From contig NC_088317.1 of NCBI RefSeq assembly GCF_910592395.1, forward strand, positions 7,938,001 to 8,002,000: a stretch of DNA of 64,000 nt. Reading direction: 5' to 3'. The stretch comes from Lineus longissimus. Taxonomy: Eukaryota; Nemertea; Pilidiophora; Heteronemertea; Lineidae. Under the pieces are notes generated by a model, which was not told the DNA's origin, ran no database searches, and saw only the letters and a program-made list of their open reading frames with translations. How positions within the stretch are numbered: the stretch's first letter is position 1; every line of letters begins with the position of its first letter. This document shows, piece by piece, positions 1-10,420 of the stretch. The position numbers and the translations under genes are program-made.

Positions 1-842
1 CGACCTGTCACTCTAATATGACACCCTTGAAAAATTAGTATACATGATACTGACGATGACAATTTTGCAGCCCACATACAAAGTATTATGTTGAATGTAT
101 TGCTTTCATAACTGTCTGTCTCTTCGTCTAGTTTCCAGAGAAATAAAATAAAATAGTACAAATTGACCGTCATTGGTTTTGGAGCATATCTCCAGTGGTG
201 GACTCTGAGGATTACGCATTAAGTACAAGTTCCACCCCCCCCCCTCAGACCAACAATTTAAAGTGCTTCATTCCAAGTTTACCAGGTGCCAGAGATAGCC
301 GGAAGAACAAATATTTTACACTTATATATGAAATTATTTCTTGGTCAGGCCCTCATACCAACTTGGTTTCCAATATAGCACCTTCACTGATCCCCACCCC
401 TTCTAAAGATTTCTGAAATCGCTACTGTCAAAAGGTTTTAATTCGATTGCATGATATATCACCCCTACATGTATGGAATTTTGAAATGTCATAAAACAGC
501 ATGTAGGATTTCACTCTCCTACCAAGGGCAAAATAGATATTTCACAGACTGAGAATGCATCATCCTAGCATGCGGTAGACCAATACTTCGTCTCCAAAAT
601 GGATGAAGTGCGAGGTGCCTATTGCGAAAATGATTGGTTGACGAAACAATGGCCTGATTGTTTGCGTAGCCTTGTGACGTGGTTTTCCGGTTTTTCATCA
701 GGGCTTAAGCTTAAATGCGTTTGGGCTGGAATTCCTGGCTTTTTTTTGAGTTAGCACATGTGCTCGATGTACAGTGAAGCGGATCGAGGCTATATCTGAT
801 GACTTAATTTATTATAACTTAATGTAGTTTTTCTCAATGATT
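1..842. other. Non-coding, AT-rich, no gene seen
   Basis: No convincing coding region. It contains a short C-run near 234-245 and short AT-rich stretches. The frame at 195-416 reads through the C-run and has no domain, so I treat it as chance. The right edge is set by the TAA-rich tail of the LINE fragment that follows. Confidence 0.6.
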
Positions 843-1323
843 ATAATATAATAATAATAATAATTGGTATCTATTACTCCCTTGAAAACTTGCATAATCA
901 TCAGGTTTGACAGTAATAAACAAGGCATATCAAAAATTAATTTAAAATACATCACACGTGAAATAATCTAACATTTAGGTTGAGTACAATATACAATAAT
1001 AAATGGCCGAATTCCTATCAGACCTATCGAATTTCTAAAATCTTTCTGAAAAACCTCCCAACAGTATGTACAATGGTTTCATCTGATGCCAGGAAGCAAT
1101 ATCTAAATTTATCTCTGGCACTTAGAAGTGCAAAACTAGGAGTGACTGCATCTATCTCATCCATGGCTACCTTCCTAATTTGTACAACATTATTATTGAT
1201 ACATTTAAATAACACATGAAATTCATCCCCAACATTCTGAGTGTTACATAAGGAACAATATCGCAAGGACCGCTGTATATTTTTCTGTCGTCCAGTTTCA
1301 ATATCAAAATTATGTGCTGACAA
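843..1323 (-). pseudogene. LINE (non-LTR retrotransposon) 3' end fragment
   Basis: On the minus strand an open frame (1323 down to a stop at 1024) matches the C-terminal tail of LINE reverse-transcriptase proteins. It contains SAHNFDIETGR followed by a Cys/His cluster of the form C-x2-C-x9-H-x4-C (CSLC, FH, KC). This cluster is typical of the segment after the RT thumb. RT and endonuclease are absent, so this is a 5'-truncated copy, as is usual for target-primed insertion. Downstream on the minus strand lies a TAA/TTA-rich microsatellite (about 843-866), consistent with the simple-repeat tail of CR1/RTE-like LINEs. Seen: the motif and tail. Inferred: the family, which I cannot narrow further. 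Confidence 0.7.
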
Positions 1324-2343
1324 TCGGATTTTCGTGATTGCCTTCCGAGCTGCAACGTTTGAAATGAGCGATAAATATATAATAGGCTAAGAGTGCAGTA
1401 ACCGAAGCATCACGACTATAATGGACGTAGAGGTGGAATAGTTTGTGATCTAACTCCTCGGTCAGTTTAGATTGTCAGTATCTGTCTCTTACTACTTACA
1501 AGCATAGATTATACATGGTACTTGTTTGGGCGCAGCTATAATTGACCTCCCATACACTATGGCGATGTGAGGACTGTACCTATAAAGTACTAAAATGTCA
1601 CAAACTTACCACAGCCTGGTTTCTTCAATTCTCTATGAGTCCACTTGCTCTCGATCCTGGCTTGGCGAGCTCCACATTTAAGATATGATTGAACAGATCC
1701 TTCCAGAATCCATTCACGTGGTTTAGAATAATACGAATATACACGATTCCGAACACGACAACAAATGTACACGAACCAAGTTCACAAAATCTCATCGGCC
1801 TATCCGAATCCAAATAAATCAATGAATAAAATGTTATTCACGTTCTCCGTATTGGAATAAAACGATCTAAATAATCGCGGGCGGGAGGCCTCCCTTCATG
1901 AGCCACGGCGCGAGAAAATAGTGACGGCAAACACGGCACAAATACGTCCGTTTATGCTCCCTACAAAACGATGTCTCTACCCAATGTCAATATCTCCAGA
2001 ATATACAATATCCACTCTTTCCGCTCATCCAATCCAAGCCTCCTCCCTATCCACAACGACCTGCCAAAAATGCCAGATTTAAAAGTCCAAAAAAAAGTAG
2101 AAATTAGAGAAATCCCTCGTTGTTATCGTCTCTCCTCCTAAAATTATGTGACCTTTTCCCCGTCAGCCGCAACCGGCTGATCGGTCTCCGCGGCGGGGTC
2201 CTGCGCCCCAACAGTACTAATATAATATAAAGCAGGCAGACAGAACAGTTGTGTTACTACTCTATTTGTTGTTGTCGTCTGCAAGCACTAGGGTAACCGC
2301 AGTGTCCACACTGTCCAAATCGAATCGTTTATGCTGAAAAGGC
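1324..2343. other. Non-coding, includes a GC-richer segment
   Basis: No gene recognised. About 1870-2230 is richer in CpG than its surroundings. It contains a small inverted repeat near 2165-2180 and a TATA-like AT stretch at about 2219-2231 before a possible leader. That layout resembles an LTR or a promoter, but I find no partner copy. Minus-strand frames at 1590-1822 show no domain. Confidence 0.4.
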
Positions 2344-2751
2344 ATGAAAGCACCCAGGCGACCACAACTACCAGCAATCCGTCCTCAAAACACAATGTCA
2401 ACTAAAGCTATTAATAAGAAAGGTCAGAAAACAGTAGTGACCTCAGAGACCACCACCGCCCGACTGACCCAGCTGGCCTATTCCATGATCCTTGTTTCCC
2501 CAGAACTCCTTTGCCTAGGAGCCAAAACAGCCCATGAGAACCGTGCTTTCTCAACTTCATGGGCCGAGTACAAGGGAGTGACTTTGAATGAGATGCTGGT
2601 GGTAGCTCAACCTTCTCCCAACATTATATGCGCGATTATTCCGTTACGACAGACGGTACGCTGTCTATTGGCCCAATCGCTCCTCCCAGCACGTGGTCTT
2701 GGTCCTTCCCTTCCCAGCCAACTCGTTGGGTTTCTCTTTCCGGTTGTCTGA
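2344..2751 (+). CDS. Unassigned open frame, 135 codons
   Basis: A plus-strand frame beginning with a lysine/arginine- and proline-containing N-terminus. I see no domain, signal peptide or membrane segment. It follows the GC-richer, TATA-containing stretch and ends about 50 bp before the decayed LTR element, so it could be the start of an older, unrelated retroelement leader or chance. The opposite strand also stays open over 2665-2856. I would not treat this as a gene without transcript evidence. Confidence 0.15.
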   Translation: MKAPRRPQLPAIRPQNTMSTKAINKKGQKTVVTSETTTARLTQLAYSMILVSPELLCLGAKTAHENRAFSTSWAEYKGVTLNEMLVVAQPSPNIICAIIPLRQTVRCLLAQSLLPARGLGPSLPSQLVGFLFPVV

Positions 2752-2801
2752 GACAGATATCTTAGGTTGAGATGCCTTGGACACTTTAGAGTTTCCCATC
2801 G

Positions 2802-2806
2802 CTCTC
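2802..2806. repeat. 5-bp target-site duplication (left), CTCTC
   Basis: CTCTC directly precedes the left LTR terminus. The same five bases directly follow the right LTR at 8429-8433. Five-base duplications are normal for Ty3/gypsy integrases. Confidence 0.8.
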
Positions 2807-2953
2807 TGTAATTTCCCTTTGGTCCATAGCCGATATGTATTAATCAAGGAATACATGATATAATATTACACATTTAATATACGACTTTGTTGGTGTCCTC
2901 CGATACATCCAGGTTACTTAATTAACATATCAATATATATACAGGACGTCACA
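2807..2953 (-). repeat. 3' LTR of the decayed gypsy element
   Basis: Direct repeat of 8303-8428 with scattered mismatches and about 20 extra bases near 2888-2913. On the element strand it begins TGTGACGTC and ends AAATTACA, giving the usual TG...CA ends. An LTR of about 130-150 bp is short for the family. Confidence 0.8.
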
Positions 2954-3128
2954 TCACCTTCCTTATAGATAAAACATAACATAAACTGGTAAACTTTGAA
3001 TTAAGATATTTTTTGGTTTTGTATATAATGTAAACTAATGAATGATATATGACTGTAATATTAATAACTATAAACTGATAAAATTGTATCTTGATTCATA
3101 AACTCTCAATTGTCTCTGATTCATAAAC

Positions 3129-3200
3129 TCATTTATATGTCAGCCTTTTGATAGGGTTTCTGTCTCGGTTTGACCTGCGGAGTTGTTGTTGTGGTTTTGG
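3129..3200 (-). pseudogene. Pol C-terminal remnant
   Basis: On the minus strand a short frame ending in TGA (3129-3131) carries the basic signature LRRSNRDRNPIKRL. That pattern is typical of the extreme C-terminus of Ty3/gypsy pol, after integrase. It shows that the 3' part of pol was once present before the 3' LTR. Only a few tens of codons survive. Confidence 0.5.
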
Positions 3201-3832
3201 TTCATTGACCGCGACTGACTATTATTAGGATTTACTTCAGGTCCTTGTAATGAAATTGATTTGTCAACACTCAGTTCATTTTCTTTCTTGTCAGACACTA
3301 TTGAAGCAGCGGGTATGTTTACATCTGGTGTATTTGCAATGGACTTCTGGTGTATTTACAATGGACCTCAGCTCCTGGTGCAATTGGCACTTGGCCCTTG
3401 GCCTCACTGTTGATGCCGGTTCTGTCAGCATCCGATTCTAATAGCTCTGATTTGTCTCTGAACAGTAGTTTCTTAAAGAATGATGAGTGTCGGGTCCATA
3501 GCAGCCGTGGCTATTGTTATCACCATGCCCTCTCGTTCCCAGACAAAAGAGACTCACACCCAGTTGATATATACAACATATATTGGTCCTTTAATGATGT
3601 GGTTCAATCTGAAATACATACAATATGAACTAATAAGTTCTAGTTGTCAGAAATACCCTAAATTCCTGCAGTACCAACATTACAATGTTTACCAGTATAA
3701 TTGAGGGACCGAAATAAAGAGGGCGGCAGTACAATGCAAACCATGTGCTCACAGCACCCAAGGTGGGCTTATCAAAACAAATGAGTCACAATGCAACTAT
3801 ACACAAGGCATAGCCTAACAGTATGCTACATG

Positions 3833-4428
3833 TAATAATAATAATAATTTATTGTAAAAAACCTCCAAATAAGGAGCAGACAACACAAATATGCAATAAA
3901 AATCATACCAGAGAACAAATAAAAAAAATGCGATCAAAAGGGTGAAAGCTTCAATAGTTTATGGTTTTTCCGGTTTAGATTGGCACATAAGGTTTTTACC
4001 GAATCGACAATTCCATTCTCCCCCCTGGTGATACGTCTAGGCCTACATGTTGGATTTACAAACAGGACATTGGTGGCAGAGAGGCCCGATGAACTAAACA
4101 CTCGGTTACACAGGGTACCCTTAATTTTTTTCGTGCCAATGACGACGTCTCGTGCTTTACAATCGATGGAGAGAATCCTTCTTAAAAGTCCAATTTGCTT
4201 CTGTTCGATTAATTTCCGCGGGTTGTCAATATTTAATGCCTCTAATAGAGGGCTATGATGACAAAATTTCGATAAACCAAAGCATCGTTTGATCAGGGAA
4301 CCCTGCAACTTTTCCAGTTTCCGAAAATTGCCCCAACTCAGATCAATTGTGTGCATACCATAAAATAGTGACGGAGAGCACACGCTCTCCCAAAGTATGT
4401 AGCATGTATACAGATGAAACTTGACCAA
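3833..4428 (-). pseudogene. LINE 3' end fragment inside the gypsy element
   Basis: A minus-strand frame of 164 codons (4428 to 3934) resembles the region after the RT domain of LINE ORF2: an SLFYG segment, then an RKLEKLQGSLIKRCFGL-type segment, then a leucine/histidine-containing stretch. It is followed by about 75 bp of untranslated DNA and a TAA/TTA microsatellite tail at about 3833-3856, where the copy ends. RT catalytic motifs are missing, so it is 5'-truncated. It sits between the RT and C-terminal remnants of the LTR element and probably inserted into it. Family not determined. Confidence 0.6.
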
Positions 4429-5936
4429 GTTTACACAACAACTGCATCAAAGTGAAAGCATAAAACCCTACACAAACACAATATGTACTTAGCAAATGAC
4501 TTAAAGATTCAAGCTAGGTGACTCTAAACACACGTTTTTCCTGAGAAAAGCTACTATTTAGCATGAAAGTCCAACTGATACCTAATTGAGTCTGGAGCCA
4601 GCATTCAGCACACCTGATAGCCAAAGCATGGTAAAGAACTGCCTACTTATCAAGGCCTGGCCAATCTTAAAAAACATTAAACTGTTCCAGAGTAACTGAA
4701 GTTATTAAGACATATGTTAATGGTACTTACAACGCTGGGGGCATTCAACAACTCGAATAAATGCTGTTTTATTCGGAACATCTAAATATATATGTGTAAA
4801 GGCATGGTAGCCATCTTAGTTTCTCCCTCACCCTGGGGCTTAGTAAGTGACCCCCTTATAAATTAACTCTAGGACATGGAAGTTTAAGAGGAGGGAGATT
4901 TGAATGTAACAATGAGTTTCTAGTAACATTTCTCCCATCTGCATTTGTTGTTATCATGCTACCTTTCTTTGCTAAGACAGTTATGTACGAGTCTCTCAAT
5001 TTCATATACACAATCAAATTACCCTTTAAGAATCACCATCGGACAAGCTTGTAAAACCTGTAAGCGTAATAGCCAAACAACTTCTATCTCCAAACCATTC
5101 CTAATTTTAGCCAAAAGCCAATGTCAAAACCTGGTCATCTTGCCATAGTCAGATAGTTCGTAGTTCGTAGTGCAATTGTTGGAGCTAACGTAGCCCACAC
5201 TCTCTCTAAAACATCGTAAACACCTGTGTAAGCTGATGGTACAAGATAGATAACATCTCGAGCATGAACTTCCAGACCACAATAACCTTGGAAAACCCTA
5301 ACTATTTAGAATTGCAGGAAATGCAATGACACACACTCTACGGGTTTGAATATCTGTTCGTTCGGTATTTATTGATTTTGATACCTAATTAAGGGTACTT
5401 TTTTAGAACGAACAGCTCTCAATGCAGTAGCAGCAAAAGTCTTAACTCCGCTCCCGAGCATAACAATCAGCTTCCGAGCAGAGCTTATCATCTAGCCTCG
5501 GGGCAATAGTTTCAACTCCGCTCCGCCCGAGCGTAACAATCAGTCAGCTTCAGAGCAGTGACTATAATCTAACTTCAGGGCTAAACATTTTATCAATTCG
5601 TCGAGGAAGTAAGCTCACACCAGTATTGTGATATCATTTGTTATAAAATCTGCGAAACTGAATATTCTTGTGTGGACATCAGTGGCTAGTATGACCTAAC
5701 TATTCGTTTCTTGTTTGCGTTGTTATCAACTTACATTCAACGACTTCCTCTCGTCTCGGCATATCTGATTCCCGACTTCTTGATTAGCCCTTCGAGTGTC
5801 CCTACCATTTGCTACAGTCTCGAACAACATCTTACGGAGGACAGGAGGACACGCTCCGGCTCCACGCTTTGCGACCCGTGACAGTTGGCTTTTCGGGATC
5901 AAAGTAACTTAGCGTAGTCTTTTCAGACAGAGCTGA
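4429..5936. other. Non-coding remains of the element interior
   Basis: RNase H and integrase would be expected here in the LTR element, but no frame on either strand shows them. A diverged tandem duplication of about 78 bp is visible (about 5432-5507 and 5512-5590), each copy with an AACTCCGCTC start and a CTTC(A/C)GAGCAG core. Confidence 0.5.
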
Positions 5937-6818
5937 TTACAGTTTGTTCAGTGACGCTAGTTCCTGCTCTCCCCATTGCCATGGGACGTCTTTGCACGTC
6001 AGGCGTCGCATTGGTTTCGTTATGGTTGCGAAGTCCTTGATGAATCGACTGCATAATGATGTGGTACCTAACAAACTTCTGACTTCAGTGACGTTTGTCA
6101 GAGCTTTTATCACCTGAAGATCCGCAACCTTTTTCAGATCCGGAGATATCCCTTTTGCGCTGAACTTGTGTCCGAAGAATATCATGCTAGCAACTCTGAA
6201 TAGACACTTTGGTAGATTGACGGTTAGATTGTTTTCGGATAGTCGTTGTAACACTAGGCGAAGCCGTTCATCGTGTTCCTTTGTGTTTTTATCGCCAATA
6301 TATATAGATATCGTCACTTATGTTGCTTACTCCGGGGATTCCTTTGATCACATCGCTGATTTTTTTCTGAAAGATCTCTGCCGAACAGGACATACCGAAA
6401 GTCAGCCTCTTATTGCGCCATAATCCGATATGCGATGAAAAAGTTGTGAAATGACGTGATGCTGGATCAAGTAAAATTTGATGATATCCCTGCTTAAGAT
6501 CGCGTTTACTGAACACAGTGCAGTGCAGCCATTGAGGTCTGCAGTTATGTCATCCATAGTTGGAATCACATGACGTTCACGAATGATCGCACGATCAACA
6601 CAGCGCATATCCACGCACGTTCGGATTTCGTCTGGATTATGAGGTTTGGGTACGACTACAATAGGCGATTCCCAATGAGTAGGTCCTTCTGGGCGTTCGA
6701 GGATATCGGAATCTGCCAAGTCCAAAATTTTGTCTTTGACTCGTTTTCTAACATTGAACGGTAACTTCCGATGAGGTTGTGCGACTGGAATGACGCTTGG
6801 GTCAACGTGGATTTTCAC
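5937..6818 (-). pseudogene. Ty3/gypsy reverse transcriptase, broken into frames
   Basis: Three minus-strand frames (6818-6402, 6516-6289, 6317-5937) together cover an RT domain. The first has the N-terminal fingers with LERPEGPTHWESPIVVVPKP and RTCVDMR. The second carries the palm with KRDLKQGYHQI and a degenerate catalytic box, SDDIYIY, where YxDD is expected. The third is the thumb with NLPKCLFR and RSLLGT. Shifts between frames, stops and an altered catalytic box show long inactivity. It continues the protease frame after a stop near 6837. RNase H does not follow. Confidence 0.85.
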
Positions 6819-6836
6819 AGGATCTCCTTTGCAGGC

Positions 6837-7367
6837 TCAGATACCTTTGGTGACGTTAGGGAAATCTACAAGACAATCAGGAATTTTGGTTTCCTTGGTG
6901 ACGACGTTAGCTATCCTGATTAGGTTGAGCTTTTGAGATGTTTTCCAACTGATTAGCGAACTGCTTGGTCCTTCCACGACGTAGAATGTTTCTTGACATT
7001 GACGATTGTCACTGCGGAGTTCTGCTCCAAATTGTCTGCGCAAATTTAAGGGAGTATCAGACATATATGGAAAAATACTCGTTTTCGATGGGGTTAGCCG
7101 TGGTAGACGTACGATATAACGATAGTCTTTCGTATTCAGAATATTCACTGTTGCACCAGAGTCAGCCATTACTCGTGTGCGGGTGCTGCATATTGTAACG
7201 TTGAAGACTGTTTTTTCACCGATGGACGTGGTGATGATGTGGAATGAATATTTATCATCGCTCATCCGAGTTGGTGTTGTGACTAAGGCTCTGGGTGTCC
7301 TCATCACGTTTAGACTCAATAGCTCTAGCTCGGTGGTTGCCATTTTGATGACGTCTTTGGTTGCCAT
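6837..7367 (-). pseudogene. Ty3/gypsy aspartic protease region
   Basis: A 176-codon minus-strand frame with the retropepsin-type active-site signature ADSGATVN (DSG in place of the commoner DTG) roughly at residues 66-75. It is followed by the hydrophobic strand pattern expected of a pepsin fold. It lies between the zinc-knuckle end of gag and the RT, the usual pol order. It carries no start codon of its own significance; in an intact element it would be part of a polyprotein. Confidence 0.75.
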
Positions 7368-7409
7368 GGTTACTCGGTCTCGGATGAGATTTGGTAGACC
7401 TGCTGGTAT

Positions 7410-8198
7410 CGGTACGCCATACTTTCCCGAAATGATTTAAACGACTGCAATGATCGCACTCCTTGCCCTTTGCAGGACAGTCACCTCTTTGTGGGTTTGA
7501 TCCACCACATAGACCGCATACGTTATTACAATCACGTTGATTGCGATTGCTATTGCCAGGGTTTCGAAACTACGGTTTGCCTTTCGATGATTTCCTATGC
7601 AATGCGTTAGACTGGTGCGCATCACGGTGATTTTAAAAGTCCACTGTTTGACTGTCTGCTACTTCCATAGATCTAGCCGTTTTCAGCAGATTGTCTTAAG
7701 TCAATGATTGTTCAATTGATTTCCGGCGTTGTCGATTATTGTGCGTCCCTTGTAATTTGGCATTTGATTTCAAGATTAACATCTGTGAACTCACACCGTT
7801 TTGCCAAAATTACAAGTCGTGTGTAGAATTCACCTACATTCTCAGTGTTCAACTGTTTCTCTCTCCGGAATGAGTAGACCAAATTATCGATACATTTCTG
7901 AGGTTCTATGTACTCACTAAAGGCTTTTACCACGCATTTATAGACATTGTCAATCGAGATGTCTGACGCATTGACATCAGGCACAACCAATGAATGTCTC
8001 GAATATGTCGCTTGCACAGTCACCCACATAGTGCAGTAGCATTGCCTTCTTTTGTTTGGCTTCTTTGATAGCCATTGCATCAAACATGATTTGGATGCGT
8101 CTGATATATTGGGCGAATTGTATCGGAGCAGTTTCTCTTGGGACAAGGTCGAATTCTGGGAAGTTGGGTGGAATGATCGCCGCCATCTTTGATTTCAA
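7410..8198 (-). pseudogene. Ty3/gypsy gag with zinc knuckles, frameshifted
   Basis: Minus-strand pieces form a Gag. The start is at 8198 (MAAIIPPNFPEF), then an alpha-helical capsid-like part with ENVGEFYTRL about 7820-7850. Near 7420-7520 there are two zinc-knuckle-like clusters, CGLCGG...DC followed by CDHCSRLNHFGKVW. In the second the last cysteine of the C-x2-C-x4-H-x4-C pattern is tryptophan, so it could not bind zinc normally. Frames change at about 7980 and again before 7740. Gag would package element RNA; this copy is dead. Confidence 0.75.
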
Positions 8199-8283
8199 GA
8201 TTTGAAAAAGTTTATGCGAATAAAAGTTTGTTTCCTACTGTTTTCCAAACACTTTTTGATAACATTGATAGTTCATTTGATAA

Positions 8284-8301
8284 TACGGTTCCTCGTCGCC
8301 A
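8284..8301 (-). other. Primer-binding site of the gypsy element
   Basis: One base inside the 5' LTR end, the element strand reads TGGCGACGAGGAACCG. Its position and TGG start fit a tRNA 3'-end primer-binding site. The tRNA is not identified. Confidence 0.5.
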
Positions 8302-8302
8302 T

Positions 8303-8428
8303 TGTAATGTCCCTTTGGTCCATAGCCGAAATGTATTAATCAAGGAATACAAGATATAATATGACACATTTAATATACGAATTCCAGGTAACTTAATTAA
8401 TATATCAATATATAAACAAGACATCACA
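8303..8428 (-). repeat. 5' LTR of the decayed gypsy element
   Basis: 126-bp direct repeat of 2807-2953. It begins TGTGATGTC and ends GACATTACA on the element strand. The AT-rich centre could hold the promoter. Confidence 0.8.
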
Positions 8429-8433
8429 CTCTC
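8429..8433. repeat. 5-bp target-site duplication (right), CTCTC
   Basis: Partner of 2802-2806. The exact match places both element boundaries. Confidence 0.8.
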
Positions 8434-9076
8434 CTTCAAATATCCTTCTTATTTGCTGCGACATTTCTCTTGAAGCACACATATATGAGGCATAATGAAA
8501 TTTACTGAGCAGGTACCATCTACGTGTTTACCTTGCTCTCGGAAGGTTTTTGGTTCCTAAGTAGGCCTATGCTATATGTAAAGTGTATGCCCGACAACCG
8601 TAGCCAGTGGTAGCTTCCCAAGATTTATCTACCTAACCCCCTCAGGGGGCCACCCAATGGGTTCTGCTGGGCAGTTCTGGAGACAATTCATGTCACTAGA
8701 AGTTAAGTCATCGTTTCTCCACCATCCTGGATTGTTGGTATGCGACGCAAAAGTTTGACCTGGGTAATGTAAGAATGACCTAATGTGATTTTATTAGTTC
8801 ATACCTACCCAGGTCAGACTGCCCGCCCTGCCATTCCCGCAGCAATAGAACTTACTTTTTGGTACTTGAGTAAAAAGAACTGGTGAACGGCAGCCTCCAT
8901 GACGCAGAGGCTGCATTTAGGGATTTTTCAATCACCAATCACCCACACATACTGCCATACATTTCCAAAGAAACGTTCCTCCATCCCTCTACCCCATCTC
9001 TGCCCACTGCAGTTGCTGTTGCTGACTAATATGCTTGTTGAAATTTGGGTATAGCCTTGACCTTTCATATTTTCAG
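8434..9076. other. Non-coding
   Basis: No gene or clear repeat seen. The last bases form a pyrimidine-rich splice-acceptor-like tract ending TTTTCAG at 9076. Confidence 0.5.
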
Positions 9077-9289
9077 GTGAAGGACAGTGAGGAGATCAAG
9101 GACAGAGACGAAAAGAAACAAAATGGTGGCGTTGATAAGGAAAAGGATGGTGAAACTGCGACCGAGAAGAATGAGGGAAAAGGAGAAGAAAAGAAAGAAG
9201 AAATAATAAATGAGGAGAACAAGAAAGAAGAAATCGAGGAGAAAAAAGATGAAGAAAAAGAAGGAGAGAAAAAGGATGAAGAAAAATAG
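9077..9289 (+). CDS. Candidate terminal exon, Lys/Glu-rich tail
   Basis: After a good acceptor (CATATTTTCAG) the frame stays open for 70 codons and ends in TAG. The peptide is almost wholly K, E and D (repeats such as EEKKEE and EEKKDEEKE) after VKDSEEIKDRDEKKQ, predicting a charged helix or disordered tail. The same frame is open back to 9035, so it could also be read from ATG there. A possible polyadenylation signal AATAAA lies at 9752-9757. No upstream exon is identified and low complexity makes chance opening likely. Could be the last exon of a host gene whose other exons are outside the window. Confidence 0.3.
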   Translation: MKDSEEIKDRDEKKQNGGVDKEKDGETATEKNEGKGEEKKEEIINEENKKEEIEEKKDEEKEGEKKDEEK

Positions 9290-10017
9290 AAAATTACCTT
9301 TCTCGTGTGAAAAATGGACTAATCTGTTTTACGAGGAATGTGTAAAATGGATGCTCTTATTTTGGTATAGAAGGAATTCAGGTTGGACTTTGAAAGTCAA
9401 TGTAGGATTTTCAAAGTTGGATTTCGAATTTTAATCATAGAATGAAATGGGATATTGAAAGACTTAAATAACATTTTGAAATTCACAAAATGTCAATTTG
9501 AAAATTATTTTAAAGTGAAGATTGATTGAGTCTTTCATCCAGACCCATGATGAATCAATGGAGATACATGTAGGTCACCAATCATTCAAGTCATTAGTGT
9601 TGGTTTATTCATTTTACCTTGAATATGTTTTGAAGATAACAAGTCTCATCTATTTAACTTTTGGTTTCATTTTAGGAGATTTGTGAAAATCCAAACTGAA
9701 AATATTTGTGCAAAGTCGTGCGCTTTCTTGCAGTTTGATTGTCCATTGTCAAATAAACTTTTTTGTACTCATGGTGGTTCCTATTGTATGCTTTCACTAA
9801 CTAATGAGATGTCTAGCGCAATGCTTGCTAATTCTTTGCCAGCCAAACAAGATCTGCAACAACCACAAATGTGCATCCCCTTCCTGCCAAACTCTTTCTG
9901 AAAAACATTTCACTAACACACCAGATGTTGTGGCGTACTGTAATAGGAAAGTTAATACTGGTAGTAATGCATGCTGGGCTTTGAAACGGACTGGCGTTTT
10001 GACTAGCTAGTGACATT
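9290..10017. other. Non-coding, possible 3' UTR of the preceding exon
   Basis: AT-rich with no domain-bearing frame. AATAAA at 9752-9757 is the only candidate processing signal I noticed. Confidence 0.35.
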
Positions 10018-10420
10018 TTTTTATTAGCTCAGGAGACGGAAGTTAGCAGAGCTGGTAGAATAACTGTTCAAATTCTGTCTGTCCATCCATCCGTCATCAT
10101 GGGGTGCACGTTTTGTAACCATAAGACCTAGGGATTGCAACTTGATGTCTAAGTTTAGGGAATAGTTTTCTCTGATCATTTCTGATTTGACCTACATGTC
10201 AAAGTTTAGGGAATAGTTTTCTCTGATCATTTCTGATTTGACCTACATTGAGACAGCTTTGTTTATAAAGGCTTATCTCACTTACTTGAGAAAGAATAGT
10301 GTTCAGTTTTTAAAATGTTTGCTTAAATTCACTTCAGCACATGGGTTAACATTTTTTTACGACCAGGGCAATTTATATTTTGTAATTTATGTAATTTTTT
10401 ATTTGGTATAGTGGATTTTC
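10018..10420 (+). repeat. Repeat family 2 copy (AGCTNA start, CACGTTTTGTAACC core)
   Basis: Starts near TTATTAGCTCAGGAG and contains TCCATCCATCCGTC, then CACGTTTTGTAACC and CATAAGACCTAGG, as do copies at 27035, 32293 and (reverse) 43222. Inside it a 51-bp unit is duplicated in tandem (10151-10201 and 10202-10250). No coding capacity; a non-autonomous dispersed element. Confidence 0.6.

Larger units (their letters stand above)
2807..8428 (-). mobile_element. Decayed Ty3/gypsy LTR retrotransposon, full length with target duplication
   Basis: A 5.6-kb element on the minus strand. It is bounded by two short direct LTRs (2807-2953 and 8303-8428), each running TGTGA to TTACA on the element strand. 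It is flanked by a perfect 5-bp duplication CTCTC (2802-2806 and 8429-8433). Reading from the 8.4-kb side: 5' LTR, primer-binding site, gag with zinc knuckles, aspartic protease, reverse transcriptase, then lost RNase H and integrase, then a pol C-terminal remnant at about 3129-3200, then 3' LTR. All frames are broken. The layout fits the class with tandem CCHC knuckles and pol of the nematode K02A2.6 type. A LINE 3' fragment lies inside. Confidence 0.85.
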
